Assembly: GCA_016930595.1 (NCBI GenBank)
Contig: JAFGGJ010000022.1
Location: 1-64,000, forward strand
DNA: 64,000 nucleotides
Direction of reading: 5' to 3'
Source: Planctomycetota bacterium
Lineage (GTDB): Bacteria > Planctomycetota > SZUA-567 > JAFGGJ01
This document shows positions 33,701 through 42,724 of this stretch, piece after piece. A model generated the notes under the pieces. The model was not told the origin of the DNA and did not search any database. It was given only the letters and a program-made list of their open reading frames with translations. A program made the translations under genes and the position numbers. Each line of letters begins with the position of its first letter. Within the stretch, counting starts at the first letter, position 1.

Positions 33701-34629
33701 GCGGTTGCCGCCAGGTCCCTGAAATACGTCCATTCGACGGTGCGCCCGAACGTGCCGTTTATCCGGCGGAAGGCTTCTTCGAGCCCGTGGAGGCCGGCGC
33801 GGCGGTTTTCCGAGTACAGGGACTGCCAGTGAGTGACCATGACGAGGGGCATACCCATGTCGTGGAGTTCTTTCAGGCGGCCCGATTTGCCGTTTTCCGT
33901 GAGCCATTCGTCCACAGAGCGCATGGCGATGGTTTCGGCGGAACGGCGGGTCTTCTGATCCTGGGTCTTCCAGAAAGGATCGCCTGTATGGCCTGGTACG
34001 GTCGCGACCTTGATGCCGGTCTTTTCATCCTGCCATGCGATCCACGGCCAGCGAGCTTTCCGGCCGTGCAGAATGTGCAGGAAGTACCACGCGCGCTTTT
34101 TCCTGTAGACCCGGTTGAAGGCCCGCCCGATGGCTTCGGCGTATTTTTCTTCGACCGGGCGGCCGGTCGCCCATGGAGACGTTACTCCCCCGGCGGGTAT
34201 GCCGGCGCTGTTCATGATGCGGAACCCGTAAGCGATGTAGTCGGTGAGTTCTTCCACGGTGGCGCGCCGGACGTATTCGTCTTCGTTGACGTGCATGAGC
34301 CGGTCGGATTTGATGTCGTAAGCGGCCTGGTGGGTGAGCAGCTCGATGGTGACGTCAAAGAGCGGAGAGATCTTTTCCCGGACGGTCCGGACGAACCCCT
34401 TGCGGAGTTTTTCCGGCACGTAGCTCAGTTTTTCATCGATGCGCCCGGTGCCGGAGGGCATCGGCATAACGCTGAATTTGCCCCGGACGCCGTGTTTCCG
34501 GCAGACCTCGGCGAACTGGGCGGTGAAGTCGTTGGGGATGAGCATTTCGTGTTCGTGCATCGGATCCAGCCAGTACGGCGGATTGATGCAGGAACCGTCA
34601 TCGATTATGAGCGAAACGGGCAACGGCAT
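33694..34629 (-). CDS. Polysaccharide-deacetylase-like protein, substrate unknown
   Basis: A 311-residue cytoplasmic protein. N-terminal SLIIDDGSC (D10, D11), a segment of type CRKHGVRGKFSVMPMPSG, and later MPLVMVTHWQSLY are arranged as in the NodB/glycoside hydrolase-deacetylase (beta/alpha) barrel superfamily, where an Asp and two His bind metal. No signal peptide. The similarity is in fold pattern only; no close family name is certain. It overlaps the end of the convergent membrane-protein gene by 7 bp and is followed, upstream on the same strand, by a small lipoprotein gene 28 bp away, so the two may form an operon. Confidence 0.6.
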   Translation of the reverse strand: MPLPVSLIIDDGSCINPPYWLDPMHEHEMLIPNDFTAQFAEVCRKHGVRGKFSVMPMPSGTGRIDEKLSYVPEKLRKGFVRTVREKISPLFDVTIELLTHQAAYDIKSDRLMHVNEDEYVRRATVEELTDYIAYGFRIMNSAGIPAGGVTSPWATGRPVEEKYAEAIGRAFNRVYRKKRAWYFLHILHGRKARWPWIAWQDEKTGIKVATVPGHTGDPFWKTQDQKTRRSAETIAMRSVDEWLTENGKSGRLKELHDMGMPLVMVTHWQSLYSENRRAGLHGLEEAFRRINGTFGRTVEWTYFRDLAATAY

Positions 34630-34657
34630 ATCAGGGCCTCCTGTACGGGGCGAATTT

Positions 34658-35044
34658 CTATTCTACACGCCGGGGAGTATCCGTCGTTACGCGTATTTCA
34701 TCTACGGGGCACCAGTTCTGCAGGCCCTTGACGACTTCCGGATTGGTGCAGAGGGACATGCTCATGATCCTGTTGTCGCCGTGGAGGTCATATGCAATGC
34801 TGAGCGGACGGTTGCCGGGCAGTTCGACGCCCAGGAGTTCCTGGCCTTCCGGCGGCATCATGTCAAAGCCGGATTCCGTGGCGCCGTTCGCCGCCAGGAT
34901 TCGCCTCGCGTTTTCAAGAGGCATGCCGATCCTGATGGTATCCGCGGCTTTTGCCTCAGTGTCGGCCGGGGCCTGCTGCTGCGGCGGTTTGCTGCATCCA
35001 CAAACAAGCACCGCGACAAGTGCCATAACCAAGGTCTGTTTCAT
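34658..35044 (-). CDS. Small lipoprotein, function unknown
   Basis: A 128-residue protein. Signal peptide MKQTLVMALVAVLVCGC (lipobox VCGC), a Pro/Gln/Ala linker, then an 80-residue domain starting IRIGMPLENARRILAANG. That helix-turn resembles the first repeat of SmpA/BamE-type outer-membrane lipoprotein folds (I.xGMs...V...LG), but the protein is too short and divergent to assign. It probably sits in the outer membrane. Confidence 0.6.
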   Translation of the reverse strand: MKQTLVMALVAVLVCGCSKPPQQQAPADTEAKAADTIRIGMPLENARRILAANGATESGFDMMPPEGQELLGVELPGNRPLSIAYDLHGDNRIMSMSLCTNPEVVKGLQNWCPVDEIRVTTDTPRRVE

Positions 35045-35149
35045 GCCGTTCCCTCCGTGCTCCGAACCCGCACGTTCCCAGTATGCCCGTTATGCCGCCC
35101 GGCGCAACCGTCTGACCGGGATGCTGTGCGGACGGTATGCGTGAACGCC

Positions 35150-35178
35150 TTGTCCCGGGCGGACGGAGGCGCTATAAT
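35150..35178 (+). promoter_or_regulatory. Sigma-70-type promoter for the mannonate oxidoreductase gene
   Basis: TTGTCC (35150-35155), a 17-bp spacer, TATAAT (35173-35178). The leader before the ATG at 35249 is about 65 nt and contains GGAAGGAG as ribosome-binding site. Confidence 0.7.
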
Positions 35179-35248
35179 CGGCCCCGTTGCGGATACGGCG
35201 AAGAGATTTGCTCTGCCGAAAACAGCGTGAAAGACGGAAGGAGTTGCC

Positions 35249-36085
35249 ATGTGCCTGGACGGCATTCTGAACGACCTGTTTGAGATAGACGGCGAAGTAG
35301 CTGCGGTGACCGGCGGCGGCGGGGTGCTTTGCGGCGCCATGGCCCGCGGTCTCGGGGCTGCCGGGATCAAGGTCGCGGTGCTCGACATTGCGGAAGACGC
35401 TGCGCAGAAGGTCGCCGATGAAATCAATGAGCACGGAGGTACGGCCAGGGCTTACAAGATGAACGTGCTCGACAAGGACGATATAACCAGAGTCGCCGCG
35501 CAGATCGAAAAGGATCTCGGTCCCGTCGACATACTCGTGAACGGGGCGGGCGGCAACAGCGCCAAGGCCACCACGGGCCCCGACAAGGAGTTTTTTGACC
35601 TGCCCAAGGACGGGTTCGAATGGGTGTTCGCGCTGAATTTCATGGGCACGGTCCTCCCGACGCAGGTGTTTGCCAGGGGCATGGCCGAACGGAAGAAGGG
35701 CCTGGTGGTGAACATATCGTCGATGAACGCCATCCGGCCGCTGACCAAGATACCGGCGTATTCGGCCGCCAAGGCGGCGATCTCGAACTTTACGCAATGG
35801 CTGGCCGTGCATATCAACCAGAACTATTCCAGGGACATACGGGTGAATGCCATCGCCCCGGGGTTTTTCGTGACCGCCCAGAACAAGTTCCTGCTCATAG
35901 ACGAGAAGACCGGCGAACTCACGCCCCGCGGCAAGACCATCATCGACCACACTCCGATGGGGAAGTTCGGCGAACCGGAAGACCTCCTCAGCACGTTGAT
36001 ATGGATGCTGGCCCGCGGCTCGCGCCTGATCAACGGGACGGTGATACCGGTGGACGGAGGTTTCAGCGCGTTCAGCGGGGTCTGA
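35249..36085 (+). CDS. uxuB: SDR-family D-mannonate oxidoreductase
   Basis: A 278-residue short-chain dehydrogenase. Nucleotide-binding TGGGGVLCG (21-29), NGAGGN (98-103), catalytic Ser in NISSMNA (157-158), Y171 and K175 in PAYSAAKAA. The segments LPTQVFARGM, SMNAIRPLTKIPAYSAAKAAISNFTQWLAVH, RVNAIAPGFF, HTPMGKFGEPEDL and VIPVDGGFSAFSGV match the SDR-type fructuronate/D-mannonate oxidoreductase (Bacillus UxuB-like), which interconverts D-fructuronate and D-mannonate in hexuronate catabolism. uxuA and uxaC are not in the window. Fits the GH28-like gene elsewhere here as part of a uronic-acid diet. Confidence 0.85.
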   Translation: MCLDGILNDLFEIDGEVAAVTGGGGVLCGAMARGLGAAGIKVAVLDIAEDAAQKVADEINEHGGTARAYKMNVLDKDDITRVAAQIEKDLGPVDILVNGAGGNSAKATTGPDKEFFDLPKDGFEWVFALNFMGTVLPTQVFARGMAERKKGLVVNISSMNAIRPLTKIPAYSAAKAAISNFTQWLAVHINQNYSRDIRVNAIAPGFFVTAQNKFLLIDEKTGELTPRGKTIIDHTPMGKFGEPEDLLSTLIWMLARGSRLINGTVIPVDGGFSAFSGV

Positions 36086-36177
36086 TGCGCGCTCTGCCGC
36101 TCCTGTTCCGGGTGGTGCTGATACGGGCGTCCTCGGCGCCGGCCGGGGGGGAAATGCCGTCCCGGCGTATTGAATTC

Positions 36178-36206
36178 TTGACTTGGCGGCGGGCAATGCA
36201 TAGAAT
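36178..36206 (+). promoter_or_regulatory. Sigma-70-type promoter for the zinc-ribbon membrane protein
   Basis: TTGACT (36178-36183), a 17-bp spacer, TAGAAT (36201-36206). The ATG at 36249 follows about 36 nt after the predicted start and is preceded by GGGAGG. Confidence 0.7.
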
Positions 36207-36248
36207 AACCTCAGGTCTGGGGAAGAACGACCATAAGGGAGGATAGCC

Positions 36249-36902
36249 ATGGCGCCGAAATTCTGTCAATCGTGTGGAGCAGCCTTGCCTGAAGGGGCCG
36301 CCGCGTGTCCCCAGTGCGGACAGGCAGTTCAGCCTCCGGCCGCCAGGCCGGCGGGGGTACCTCAAAGACCGGCCGGGCCGATTCCTAAACCGAGTTCGGG
36401 CCTGGCGACGGCCAGCGGCGTGCTGATGATCGTCGCGAACCTGTTTGCTTTCCTGATGGTGATAGCGGTTATTGCATCGGGCAGGCATCTGAGTAACGAC
36501 GAGGCCGTTGTTGTGGGACTGGCCACGATGGCGTGGATGATGGCCGGCATTGCCGCCCTGATAGTGTATCTCATATGGATGTACAAGACCTGGGATGCCG
36601 TCCCGGAACAGTACCGCGGCGGCACTTCGCCGGGGAAAGCGATCGGTTTCCTGTTCATCCCGTTCTACAACCTGTACTGGATATTCAGGGCGGTTGCAGG
36701 GTTGTCCAAGTCGATACAGCGCGCGCTGCTGGCGCAGAACCCTCAGAGCACTGACGGGGCCGGATTCGGCATAGGGCTTGCCGCGTGCATCATGAGCGTG
36801 ATACCGTACGTCAACATGCTTGCGTTCATACTCCTGGTGATCTGGGTATTCATGGTGAACGGCGCCAAGAACCGGATGCTTAAGGGCCTTAAGCAAGGCT
36901 GA
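36249..36902 (+). CDS. Zinc-ribbon membrane protein of unknown function
   Basis: A 217-residue protein. N-terminal zinc ribbon (FCQSCG at about 5-10, CPQCGQ at about 20-25), a Pro-rich linker to about 48, then four hydrophobic helices (about 53-76, 90-112, 132-152, 175-200). Between helices two and three the segment MYKTWDAVPEQYR...SPGKAIGFLFIPFYNLYWIF is a recognisable conserved core of bacterial zinc-ribbon/DUF4328-like membrane proteins. Function unknown. The next gene begins 44 bp later and may be cotranscribed. Confidence 0.72.
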   Translation: MAPKFCQSCGAALPEGAAACPQCGQAVQPPAARPAGVPQRPAGPIPKPSSGLATASGVLMIVANLFAFLMVIAVIASGRHLSNDEAVVVGLATMAWMMAGIAALIVYLIWMYKTWDAVPEQYRGGTSPGKAIGFLFIPFYNLYWIFRAVAGLSKSIQRALLAQNPQSTDGAGFGIGLAACIMSVIPYVNMLAFILLVIWVFMVNGAKNRMLKGLKQG

Positions 36903-36946
36903 CGGTTCCGGCGAAGCACCGGGGCGCGGACTGAAAAGGAACACGG

Positions 36947-38023
36947 GTGAACGTCAAGAGAACCGTCCGTCGTTGGGGAACGTTCATCGTGAACCATCCG
37001 GCGCTTTCCGTGCTGGTGTTGCTGGCAGTTGCGTATGTATTCACCATCGGCGTGATAATGCACTACGACCAGGTGGGGCTGGGGAGGGCTCTTATCAAGG
37101 GGCTGCCGGCGTTCCTGGGGGAACTGGGGGAACCGGAAAGCGGTTCGACGCTGGTGCAGGCTTCGATAATAGCCTCGCTTTTTATCAGCCTGGCGTTTCT
37201 GACGGTGATCACGGCGGCCATCACGACGTCTTTTGTGGAGTTCTGCCGGAAGGGAGGCAGGGTTTTGAGCAAGGTGAATCTGTCTAACCACCTGGTGGTA
37301 TGCGGGTGGAACTTCCAGGGGCACAAGATTATTCATGAGCTCCTTTCGGCGGACCCTGACAAGGACATCGTGGTGCTTGCAAAGAACGAGCACCGGCCTT
37401 TGCCGGATGAAAGGATAATCTATATAAGCGGGGACCCGACGCAGGACAGCGATCTGCTGCGCGCCGGCGTGGACCATGCCGAAAGCGTGATAATACTGTC
37501 GGACCTGACGAAGGGCGCCAACGACGCCGACGCCGAAGCGCTGATGATTACTCTTGCCGTGGAAACGCTCAACCGCGCCGCGTACACCAGCGTACAGGTG
37601 CTGAGTGCGGCCAACCGCGTGCACCTGGAACGGGCGCACGCGGATGAAATCATTTGCCTGGACCAGATGGGCGGGAGCCTGGTGGTGGCGTCGGCCCTGA
37701 ACCACGGGGTGTCGTACGCCCTGACGGAACTGTTGACGTTCGATTTCGGCAGCGAGTTCTACCGTTATGACAAGCCGCTGTCGCACCAGATAGAAGGCAT
37801 GGAATTCCGCGAAGCCGTAAAAACGCTGGTGGCGAAAGGCATAATACTTTTCGGTTTTGAGACGGACGTGTCGGACCAGTTGAAAGAGGAACTCAAAGAG
37901 GATATCCTGCAGGCGCGCGGCGACGCCGACCGCGTGATAGTGGTGAATCCGGTGGGGAACTACAAGCTGCGCCAGGGAGACGCACTGTTCATCATCGCCG
38001 AAGAAATGCCGGAGGCGATATAG
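36947..38023 (+). CDS. RCK/TrkA-N domain membrane protein without an obvious channel filter
   Basis: A 358-residue protein. Two membrane helices (about 17-38 and 70-96), then an RCK nucleotide-binding domain from about 114 (HLVVCGWNFQGHKII, a G-x-x-x-x-G version of the Rossmann loop), and an RCK C-lobe to the end. The layout is that of two-helix RCK-gated potassium channels, but the loop between the helices (about 39-69) has no TVGYG-type filter or pore-helix motif. It may be a filterless relative or a partner subunit. GTG start with AAGGA upstream. Confidence 0.75.
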   Translation: MNVKRTVRRWGTFIVNHPALSVLVLLAVAYVFTIGVIMHYDQVGLGRALIKGLPAFLGELGEPESGSTLVQASIIASLFISLAFLTVITAAITTSFVEFCRKGGRVLSKVNLSNHLVVCGWNFQGHKIIHELLSADPDKDIVVLAKNEHRPLPDERIIYISGDPTQDSDLLRAGVDHAESVIILSDLTKGANDADAEALMITLAVETLNRAAYTSVQVLSAANRVHLERAHADEIICLDQMGGSLVVASALNHGVSYALTELLTFDFGSEFYRYDKPLSHQIEGMEFREAVKTLVAKGIILFGFETDVSDQLKEELKEDILQARGDADRVIVVNPVGNYKLRQGDALFIIAEEMPEAI

Positions 38024-38084
38024 GCGTGGCCGGGGCTAAGAGGTTTTCCCGGACAGTCTGAGCGGAATGCAGGAGATTGGGCCG

Positions 38085-39818
38085 ATGACGATTCAGGAAG
38101 GTTGTTCTCCCCGGAGCGTACCCGCACGTTCCACGAAGAAAAAAATGTTGCTGCTGGTCAGTGCGGCGGGCGTTGCGGCGGTGCTTGCTTCGATCTTCTT
38201 GTGGTGGATACCGGCCAGGCGCGCCGCTGAAGACGATACAGCGTTTTCCAAGGCTTCGGCATGGGCGGAAGCGGCGGGGGCTGATACAGGCGCGGTGATC
38301 GAGGCATACGATACTTACTTGCGGAGTTATCCTTCGGGGCGTCACGTCGCGGAAGCGAAACAGCGCTTGAACGACCTGGATGAGCGGAATTTTGAGCAAG
38401 TTATGGCTGACGCCGACGCGGCTGGCGCGGATTTCGACAAGGCGGTGGAAAGCTACGAGAAGTACATCGTGGAGCATCCGAACGGACTGCATATTTCGGA
38501 TGCCGAGAGGATGATTGCGGAGGAGATACCTAAGGCACGAGATGATTTTGAGTTTGCATCGGCGGAGGAAGCGGCGGGAAGCAAACAGGACGATTCTGCA
38601 CAGACCATCAAGGCTTATGAAACATACCTCGCAAAATACCCCGAGGGGCATCATGCGCATGAAGCGCGGGAGCAATTAAGGCGGCTTGACGAGAGCGATT
38701 TTGCCGCGGCGCAGACTATTGCCAGGGAGGCGGGAGACGATATACAGAAGGCAATTGGCGCCTACAGGCAGTATTTGGCCGTGCACCCCCGGGGCCGGCG
38801 TGTTGCAGTGGCCAGGGAGCAGGTAGAGGTCATTCTTCCTCGTGCGTGGGACGACCGTGATTTTGCTCTCGCAAAAGCTGCAGCAGAGGAAGCCGGCGAG
38901 GATTTTCACGGAGTAATCAGTGCCTACGATGTGTATCTGTCACAATGGCCTGACGGTGCTCATGCGCATGAGGCCGAAGACAAGCTGAAACAGGTAAAAC
39001 ATGGAATGCTGCAGAAGGACAAGGAAGATTTTGAGGCGGCGGAGACAAAAGCCAGAGAGCGTGACTGGCGTTATGTATATGCAATAGAGGCCTACGAATC
39101 ATACCTGGCAAGCCACCCTGATGGGCATTATGCAGAGGAAGCCAGGGCTGCGATCAAGGCATTGCGGGACAAAGAAGATGCCCTCTGGACCGTCTGCGGC
39201 CCATGGAAGTTCCAAATCAGACGGGTAATGACGGCGGCGAAATGGAAAGATACTGAATTGAGTTCCAATGCGCGCAGGGCGGGTGATCGCTTCGTTGTTG
39301 TTTATCTCCAGGCTGTGAAGTTGCGTGATTACAGTGCAGCGGAAAAAGAAGCACTCAAGAAAGATCCGATAAGCACAGCCGCTCTCCTTGCCTTATCTTT
39401 TGAACGGGGTGTCTCGGAGCGCGATAAGATGTTTCTCAGCTCGACGCACTTCAACCTCAAGACACGTGTTAATAAGACATTGACCTATGCGCCACCTGTT
39501 GATTTGAGCACCATAATGGCACGCAGTGTGGCATCAGCGAACGCAGGTCGAGGAGTGGTGCTTCAGTCTTTTGCCATTAGGGGCAATAGCGTTAGCCTGA
39601 CCGCGGTTTTTTTATCGAGTAGTGCGGTTGAGGACGCCCACATGGTTTTTGTGCCTACGATGATAGGGGCTGATTCACGTGAAGTGACGGTTCTTGAAAA
39701 GGACTTTCAGCAAGAGAATGGAACGTTCCCTCCACCTCCGGTTACGTCAAGGTCGCTGGCCGAAGCCGGGGTAAGGTTGGAGAACGGCGCTATTGTCATT
39801 TGTTCGGATGAGCAATGA
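38085..39818 (+). CDS. Membrane-anchored helical-repeat protein, function unknown
   Basis: A 577-residue protein. A basic N-terminus and a membrane helix (about 21-43) are followed by six TPR-like repeats of 50-56 residues, each with a core Y-(D/E)-x-Y-(L/I)-x-x-x-P-x-G-x-H-x-x-(E/D)-A (for example YDTYLRSYPSGRHVAEA, YETYLAKYPEGHHAHEA). A non-repeat C-terminal domain of about 230 residues is unassigned. AGGAGA lies 8 nt upstream of the ATG at 38085; an in-frame ATG at 38067 has none. The 3' half (about 39000-39800) is visibly poorer in GC than the neighbouring genes. Confidence 0.65.
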   Translation: MTIQEGCSPRSVPARSTKKKMLLLVSAAGVAAVLASIFLWWIPARRAAEDDTAFSKASAWAEAAGADTGAVIEAYDTYLRSYPSGRHVAEAKQRLNDLDERNFEQVMADADAAGADFDKAVESYEKYIVEHPNGLHISDAERMIAEEIPKARDDFEFASAEEAAGSKQDDSAQTIKAYETYLAKYPEGHHAHEAREQLRRLDESDFAAAQTIAREAGDDIQKAIGAYRQYLAVHPRGRRVAVAREQVEVILPRAWDDRDFALAKAAAEEAGEDFHGVISAYDVYLSQWPDGAHAHEAEDKLKQVKHGMLQKDKEDFEAAETKARERDWRYVYAIEAYESYLASHPDGHYAEEARAAIKALRDKEDALWTVCGPWKFQIRRVMTAAKWKDTELSSNARRAGDRFVVVYLQAVKLRDYSAAEKEALKKDPISTAALLALSFERGVSERDKMFLSSTHFNLKTRVNKTLTYAPPVDLSTIMARSVASANAGRGVVLQSFAIRGNSVSLTAVFLSSSAVEDAHMVFVPTMIGADSREVTVLEKDFQQENGTFPPPPVTSRSLAEAGVRLENGAIVICSDEQ

Positions 39819-39843
39819 CCTGGAATGCTGCCCGAGCAAGACT

Positions 39844-40569
39844 CTACAACAGGGCCAGGCGGATTTCAGAGTAGTAGCTCTCGATATAGCCGTTGAACTC
39901 GCGCAGCGCGAGCCTGCCGCCGGAAAGCGGTTCTTTCCAGTAACGGTACTGCCCTTCGTCGCTCCAGTCGTGGACAAGCCTGTCGTTGCATGAAACGCGT
40001 ATGCGGGGACCCTGCTTGACGAGGCTGAAGCGGGCGTATTCATCCGTGTCGTCCGGCGCCAGGGGCTCGTCGGCCTTGTTCATGATGCTGAGTTCGTCAA
40101 AGCCGGTGCCGTCGTCCGCGACCCAGTTGGATTCGCCCCACGTCGTCGGCGTGTCGCCTCCAAGCTTGCGCAACTGCCCGGCTCCACCGTAAGGCGAGCG
40201 GTAAAACCCACACGTGTAGCAGACCATTTTGCGGTAGCTGCATATGTCGGAATAGCGCGCGTGAGGGCGCGGGTCTTCCCAGAGGTCTTTCAGCACTACG
40301 GGGCGGGCGCAGAAAAGAATCATGACGCCTTCGGAGTCTATCCTGCGGTTGGTGAGCGAGCCGTTGCGGTAGGTCCAGGTGAATTCGAAATCCGGCGGGA
40401 GTTCGACATTATAAAGCCAGGCGTTCGAAGCACGCATCAAGGGGCCCATGTTGGCGGTGCGGATGTTGAGCGCTCCATCGCCGGCGATGGAAAGGCCGCC
40501 GTGGCCTTCAAACTTCCAGTCGCCGAGGTTTCTTGTGGAAGCCCAGTCGTAAATGACATTTTCGCTCAT
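39844..40569 (-). CDS. DUF1961 family protein (concanavalin-like jelly-roll)
   Basis: A 241-residue cytoplasmic protein matching the DUF1961 family: DWKFEGHGGLSI...GDGALNIRT, PPDFEFTWTYR, GVMILFCARPV, a CSYRKMVCYTCGFYRSPYG segment, FSLVKQGPRIRVSCNDRLVHDW and a final GGRLALREFNGYIESYYSEIRL. The fold is a lectin/glucanase-type beta-sandwich; members occur near sugar catabolism genes, but no activity is established. Start at 40569 is preceded by GGAGGCG. Confidence 0.78.
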   Translation of the reverse strand: MSENVIYDWASTRNLGDWKFEGHGGLSIAGDGALNIRTANMGPLMRASNAWLYNVELPPDFEFTWTYRNGSLTNRRIDSEGVMILFCARPVVLKDLWEDPRPHARYSDICSYRKMVCYTCGFYRSPYGGAGQLRKLGGDTPTTWGESNWVADDGTGFDELSIMNKADEPLAPDDTDEYARFSLVKQGPRIRVSCNDRLVHDWSDEGQYRYWKEPLSGGRLALREFNGYIESYYSEIRLALL

Positions 40570-40644
40570 GGTTCGCCTCCGGGCGCGCTGACGTGCTGAC
40601 ACCATGTTAATGAAAAAGGCGCAGCGGCCAAGAGCGGAAGTGTC

Positions 40645-42555
40645 TCAGAAGCTCCGGATATATCCGACGGTGAACGAGCGCGGCTTCCCCGGCACGACGG
40701 GATTCGCCGAGAACAGGTAGTCTTTGTCGAGAGCGTTCGTGACGTTCAGGATGAACCTGCCCTTGTCTGCCGCATCGCCCATCCCGAACGAAACGCCCAC
40801 AAGTCCGTACGCCGGGATGAAGGCGGAACCGAAGGCGTCGTCGGGGCGTTCGTCGGCAACTACCACCTCGATTCGAAGCGAAGCCTTGAGCTCCCGGGAC
40901 AGTACGTGCTCGAAAAAGACGCGTCCCTGGTGGCGGGGCACGTCTTCGACGTCGTTGCCTTCGATGAACGGGTTGCTGAGGCATTCCTCGTAGAACGAGT
41001 CGGTAAAAGAATATGTGACGCCAACGGTGTCGATGTCGTTCGGTAAAGACCATTTCCATGAGAATTCCGCACCGCGGGCTATGATCTTTGTAACGTTGTG
41101 CGGGCGGAAAACCGTGTCGGGGTCCATCATGTAGTCCCAGCCGTCTTCCAGGATGGTGTAGTAGGCGCCCAGGGATATATCATGGCCGTTGATTTGCTGC
41201 CGCCAGCCGAGCTCGAGGCCCAGGGCGGTCTCGGGCTGAAGGTTCGGGTTCCCTTCAAAAGTCATACCCATGTACGACGTGGGGGGCAGGTAGAGGTCCG
41301 AAGCCTGCGGACTGCGGTAGGACTTGCCCACGGCGGCATAGAACTGCGTGTCGGCCGACCTGTGGTATACGTACGACAGGCGGGGGGATATCTCGCCGCT
41401 GAAGTCTTCGGAATAGTCGAACCGGAGCCCGGCGGAAAAACCGTGCGATTCCTGCGGACCCGCGAACGCTTCGTATCCAGCGAACACGGCATAGTTGGTG
41501 TCGCCCGCCCGGACGGTCCCGCTGACCCCGGAAGACTCGACGTCTTCACGGCCGATTTCCACGCCGTAGTTGACGACCGCGCTGCTGGAAGACGCTGCAT
41601 GGCTGCCCTGCCACCTGGCGCCCCGCGAGTTGAAGAAGAACAGGTCCTGGCCGGGGAACATCCGCCAGGAGAGAGCGCGCTTTTCGTTGGAGGCCCAGAG
41701 AGCCAGGTCGGAAAGCGCTTCAACGCCGGCCAGACGCGTGTAAAAGGTTTCGCTCTCGATGTCTTCAAGGAAATCTTCCCCGTTGCTTTCAAGCCTGTTG
41801 AAGAGGAATCCCGTGCGCGCCGAAAGCGATCCGGCCAGCGGCAGGTAGCCTCTGATCCCACCGTTAACGGATTCGGTCCACTGGGACGAGCCGTCGGAAT
41901 TGTCGAGGTAGCCGTCGTTACGTGAGTACTCGCCGAAAAAACGCATGCCCGAGCCGTTGCCGCCGAAACCAGCGTTGAGCCCGGCCCCGCGTTCCCCGAA
42001 ACTGCCGCCGTGCATACTGAACTTCGATTCGAATCCTTCCCCGGGCGGACCTTCGGGCAGCATCTGTATAACGCCGCCCATGGCGCCGGAGCCGTAGAGA
42101 TGCGATGCAAGTCCCTTGCCGATTTCTATCCTTCCCACGTCCTGCAGGGAGGTCCGGCGCATATCGAAACCGCCGGTGTACGTATCGCGCAAGGGAACTC
42201 CGTCGTAAAGCACCAGTATCCGTTGCGACTGGTAGTTGCCAGGCAGACCTCGCAGCGACACGTTGGGCGGAACCGTGTCCGTGGTCACAACGCCTTCAAG
42301 CCCCGGCGTGTTCCTGGCGAGTGCTTCGTCCAGGCCGATCCCCGGCAGGTCTTCCAGCTCTTCAGCCTCAATTATGGTGACGTCTGCGCCCAGCCTGTCC
42401 TGTGTTCTGGGAATGGCCGTGGCCGTGACGACTACCACGGTGCCGTTGTCGTCCGGAGAGTCTTCCATGGCGAACAGCATCGCGGGGGCGGTGATGACGG
42501 CGAACAGAACGGCATGCAATACGTGGACCGGCTTCATGGGAAAGATTCTAGGCAA
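40645..42555 (-). CDS. TonB-dependent outer-membrane receptor (BtuB/vitamin-metal type)
   Basis: A 636-residue receptor. Signal peptide to about 29, TonB-box-like TVVVVTATA (about 39-47), plug domain (about 55-165: DVTIIEAEELEDLPGIGLDEALARNTPG, VSLRGLPGNYQSQRILVLYDGVPL, GRIEIGKGLASHLYGSGAMGGVIQM), then a 22-strand barrel ending in aromatic Phe. The short length and plug are typical of receptors for cobalamin, haem or metal chelates; the ligand is not evident. No cobalamin riboswitch core is seen upstream. The TTG at 42555 has GGAGGA 7 nt upstream; the ATG at 42537 does not, so TTG is preferred. No tonB or exbB gene is adjacent. Confidence 0.9.
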   Translation of the reverse strand: MPRIFPMKPVHVLHAVLFAVITAPAMLFAMEDSPDDNGTVVVVTATAIPRTQDRLGADVTIIEAEELEDLPGIGLDEALARNTPGLEGVVTTDTVPPNVSLRGLPGNYQSQRILVLYDGVPLRDTYTGGFDMRRTSLQDVGRIEIGKGLASHLYGSGAMGGVIQMLPEGPPGEGFESKFSMHGGSFGERGAGLNAGFGGNGSGMRFFGEYSRNDGYLDNSDGSSQWTESVNGGIRGYLPLAGSLSARTGFLFNRLESNGEDFLEDIESETFYTRLAGVEALSDLALWASNEKRALSWRMFPGQDLFFFNSRGARWQGSHAASSSSAVVNYGVEIGREDVESSGVSGTVRAGDTNYAVFAGYEAFAGPQESHGFSAGLRFDYSEDFSGEISPRLSYVYHRSADTQFYAAVGKSYRSPQASDLYLPPTSYMGMTFEGNPNLQPETALGLELGWRQQINGHDISLGAYYTILEDGWDYMMDPDTVFRPHNVTKIIARGAEFSWKWSLPNDIDTVGVTYSFTDSFYEECLSNPFIEGNDVEDVPRHQGRVFFEHVLSRELKASLRIEVVVADERPDDAFGSAFIPAYGLVGVSFGMGDAADKGRFILNVTNALDKDYLFSANPVVPGKPRSFTVGYIRSF

Positions 42556-42696
42556 TATCCGTCCTCCCGCAAGAAAGGTTCGCAGGTCAGCAACATGGTC
42601 CCTCGGTTAAACGCAGAAATCCGGATCGGGTTCGGGTGTTTTCGCGGGGGCGGCAAAGACACGGCGGTTTTACACCGGCCGGTATCGCGGCCGTGC

Positions 42697-42702
42697 TATA
42701 AT
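42697..42702 (+). promoter_or_regulatory. -10 element TATAAT upstream of the ankyrin gene
   Basis: A consensus -10 hexamer 22 bp before the GTG at 42725. No good -35 at 16-18 bp upstream was found, so the promoter may need an activator. Confidence 0.4.
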
Positions 42703-42724
42703 CGAAGATGTTAAGGAATAAATA

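Noticed and set aside
36947-38023. Canonical Kch-type potassium channel
   Set aside because: No selectivity-filter motif lies between the two helices, so the plain channel call is not supported.
42556-42724. Cobalamin riboswitch upstream of the TonB receptor
   Set aside because: The conserved B12-box and core hairpins are not seen in the short leader.
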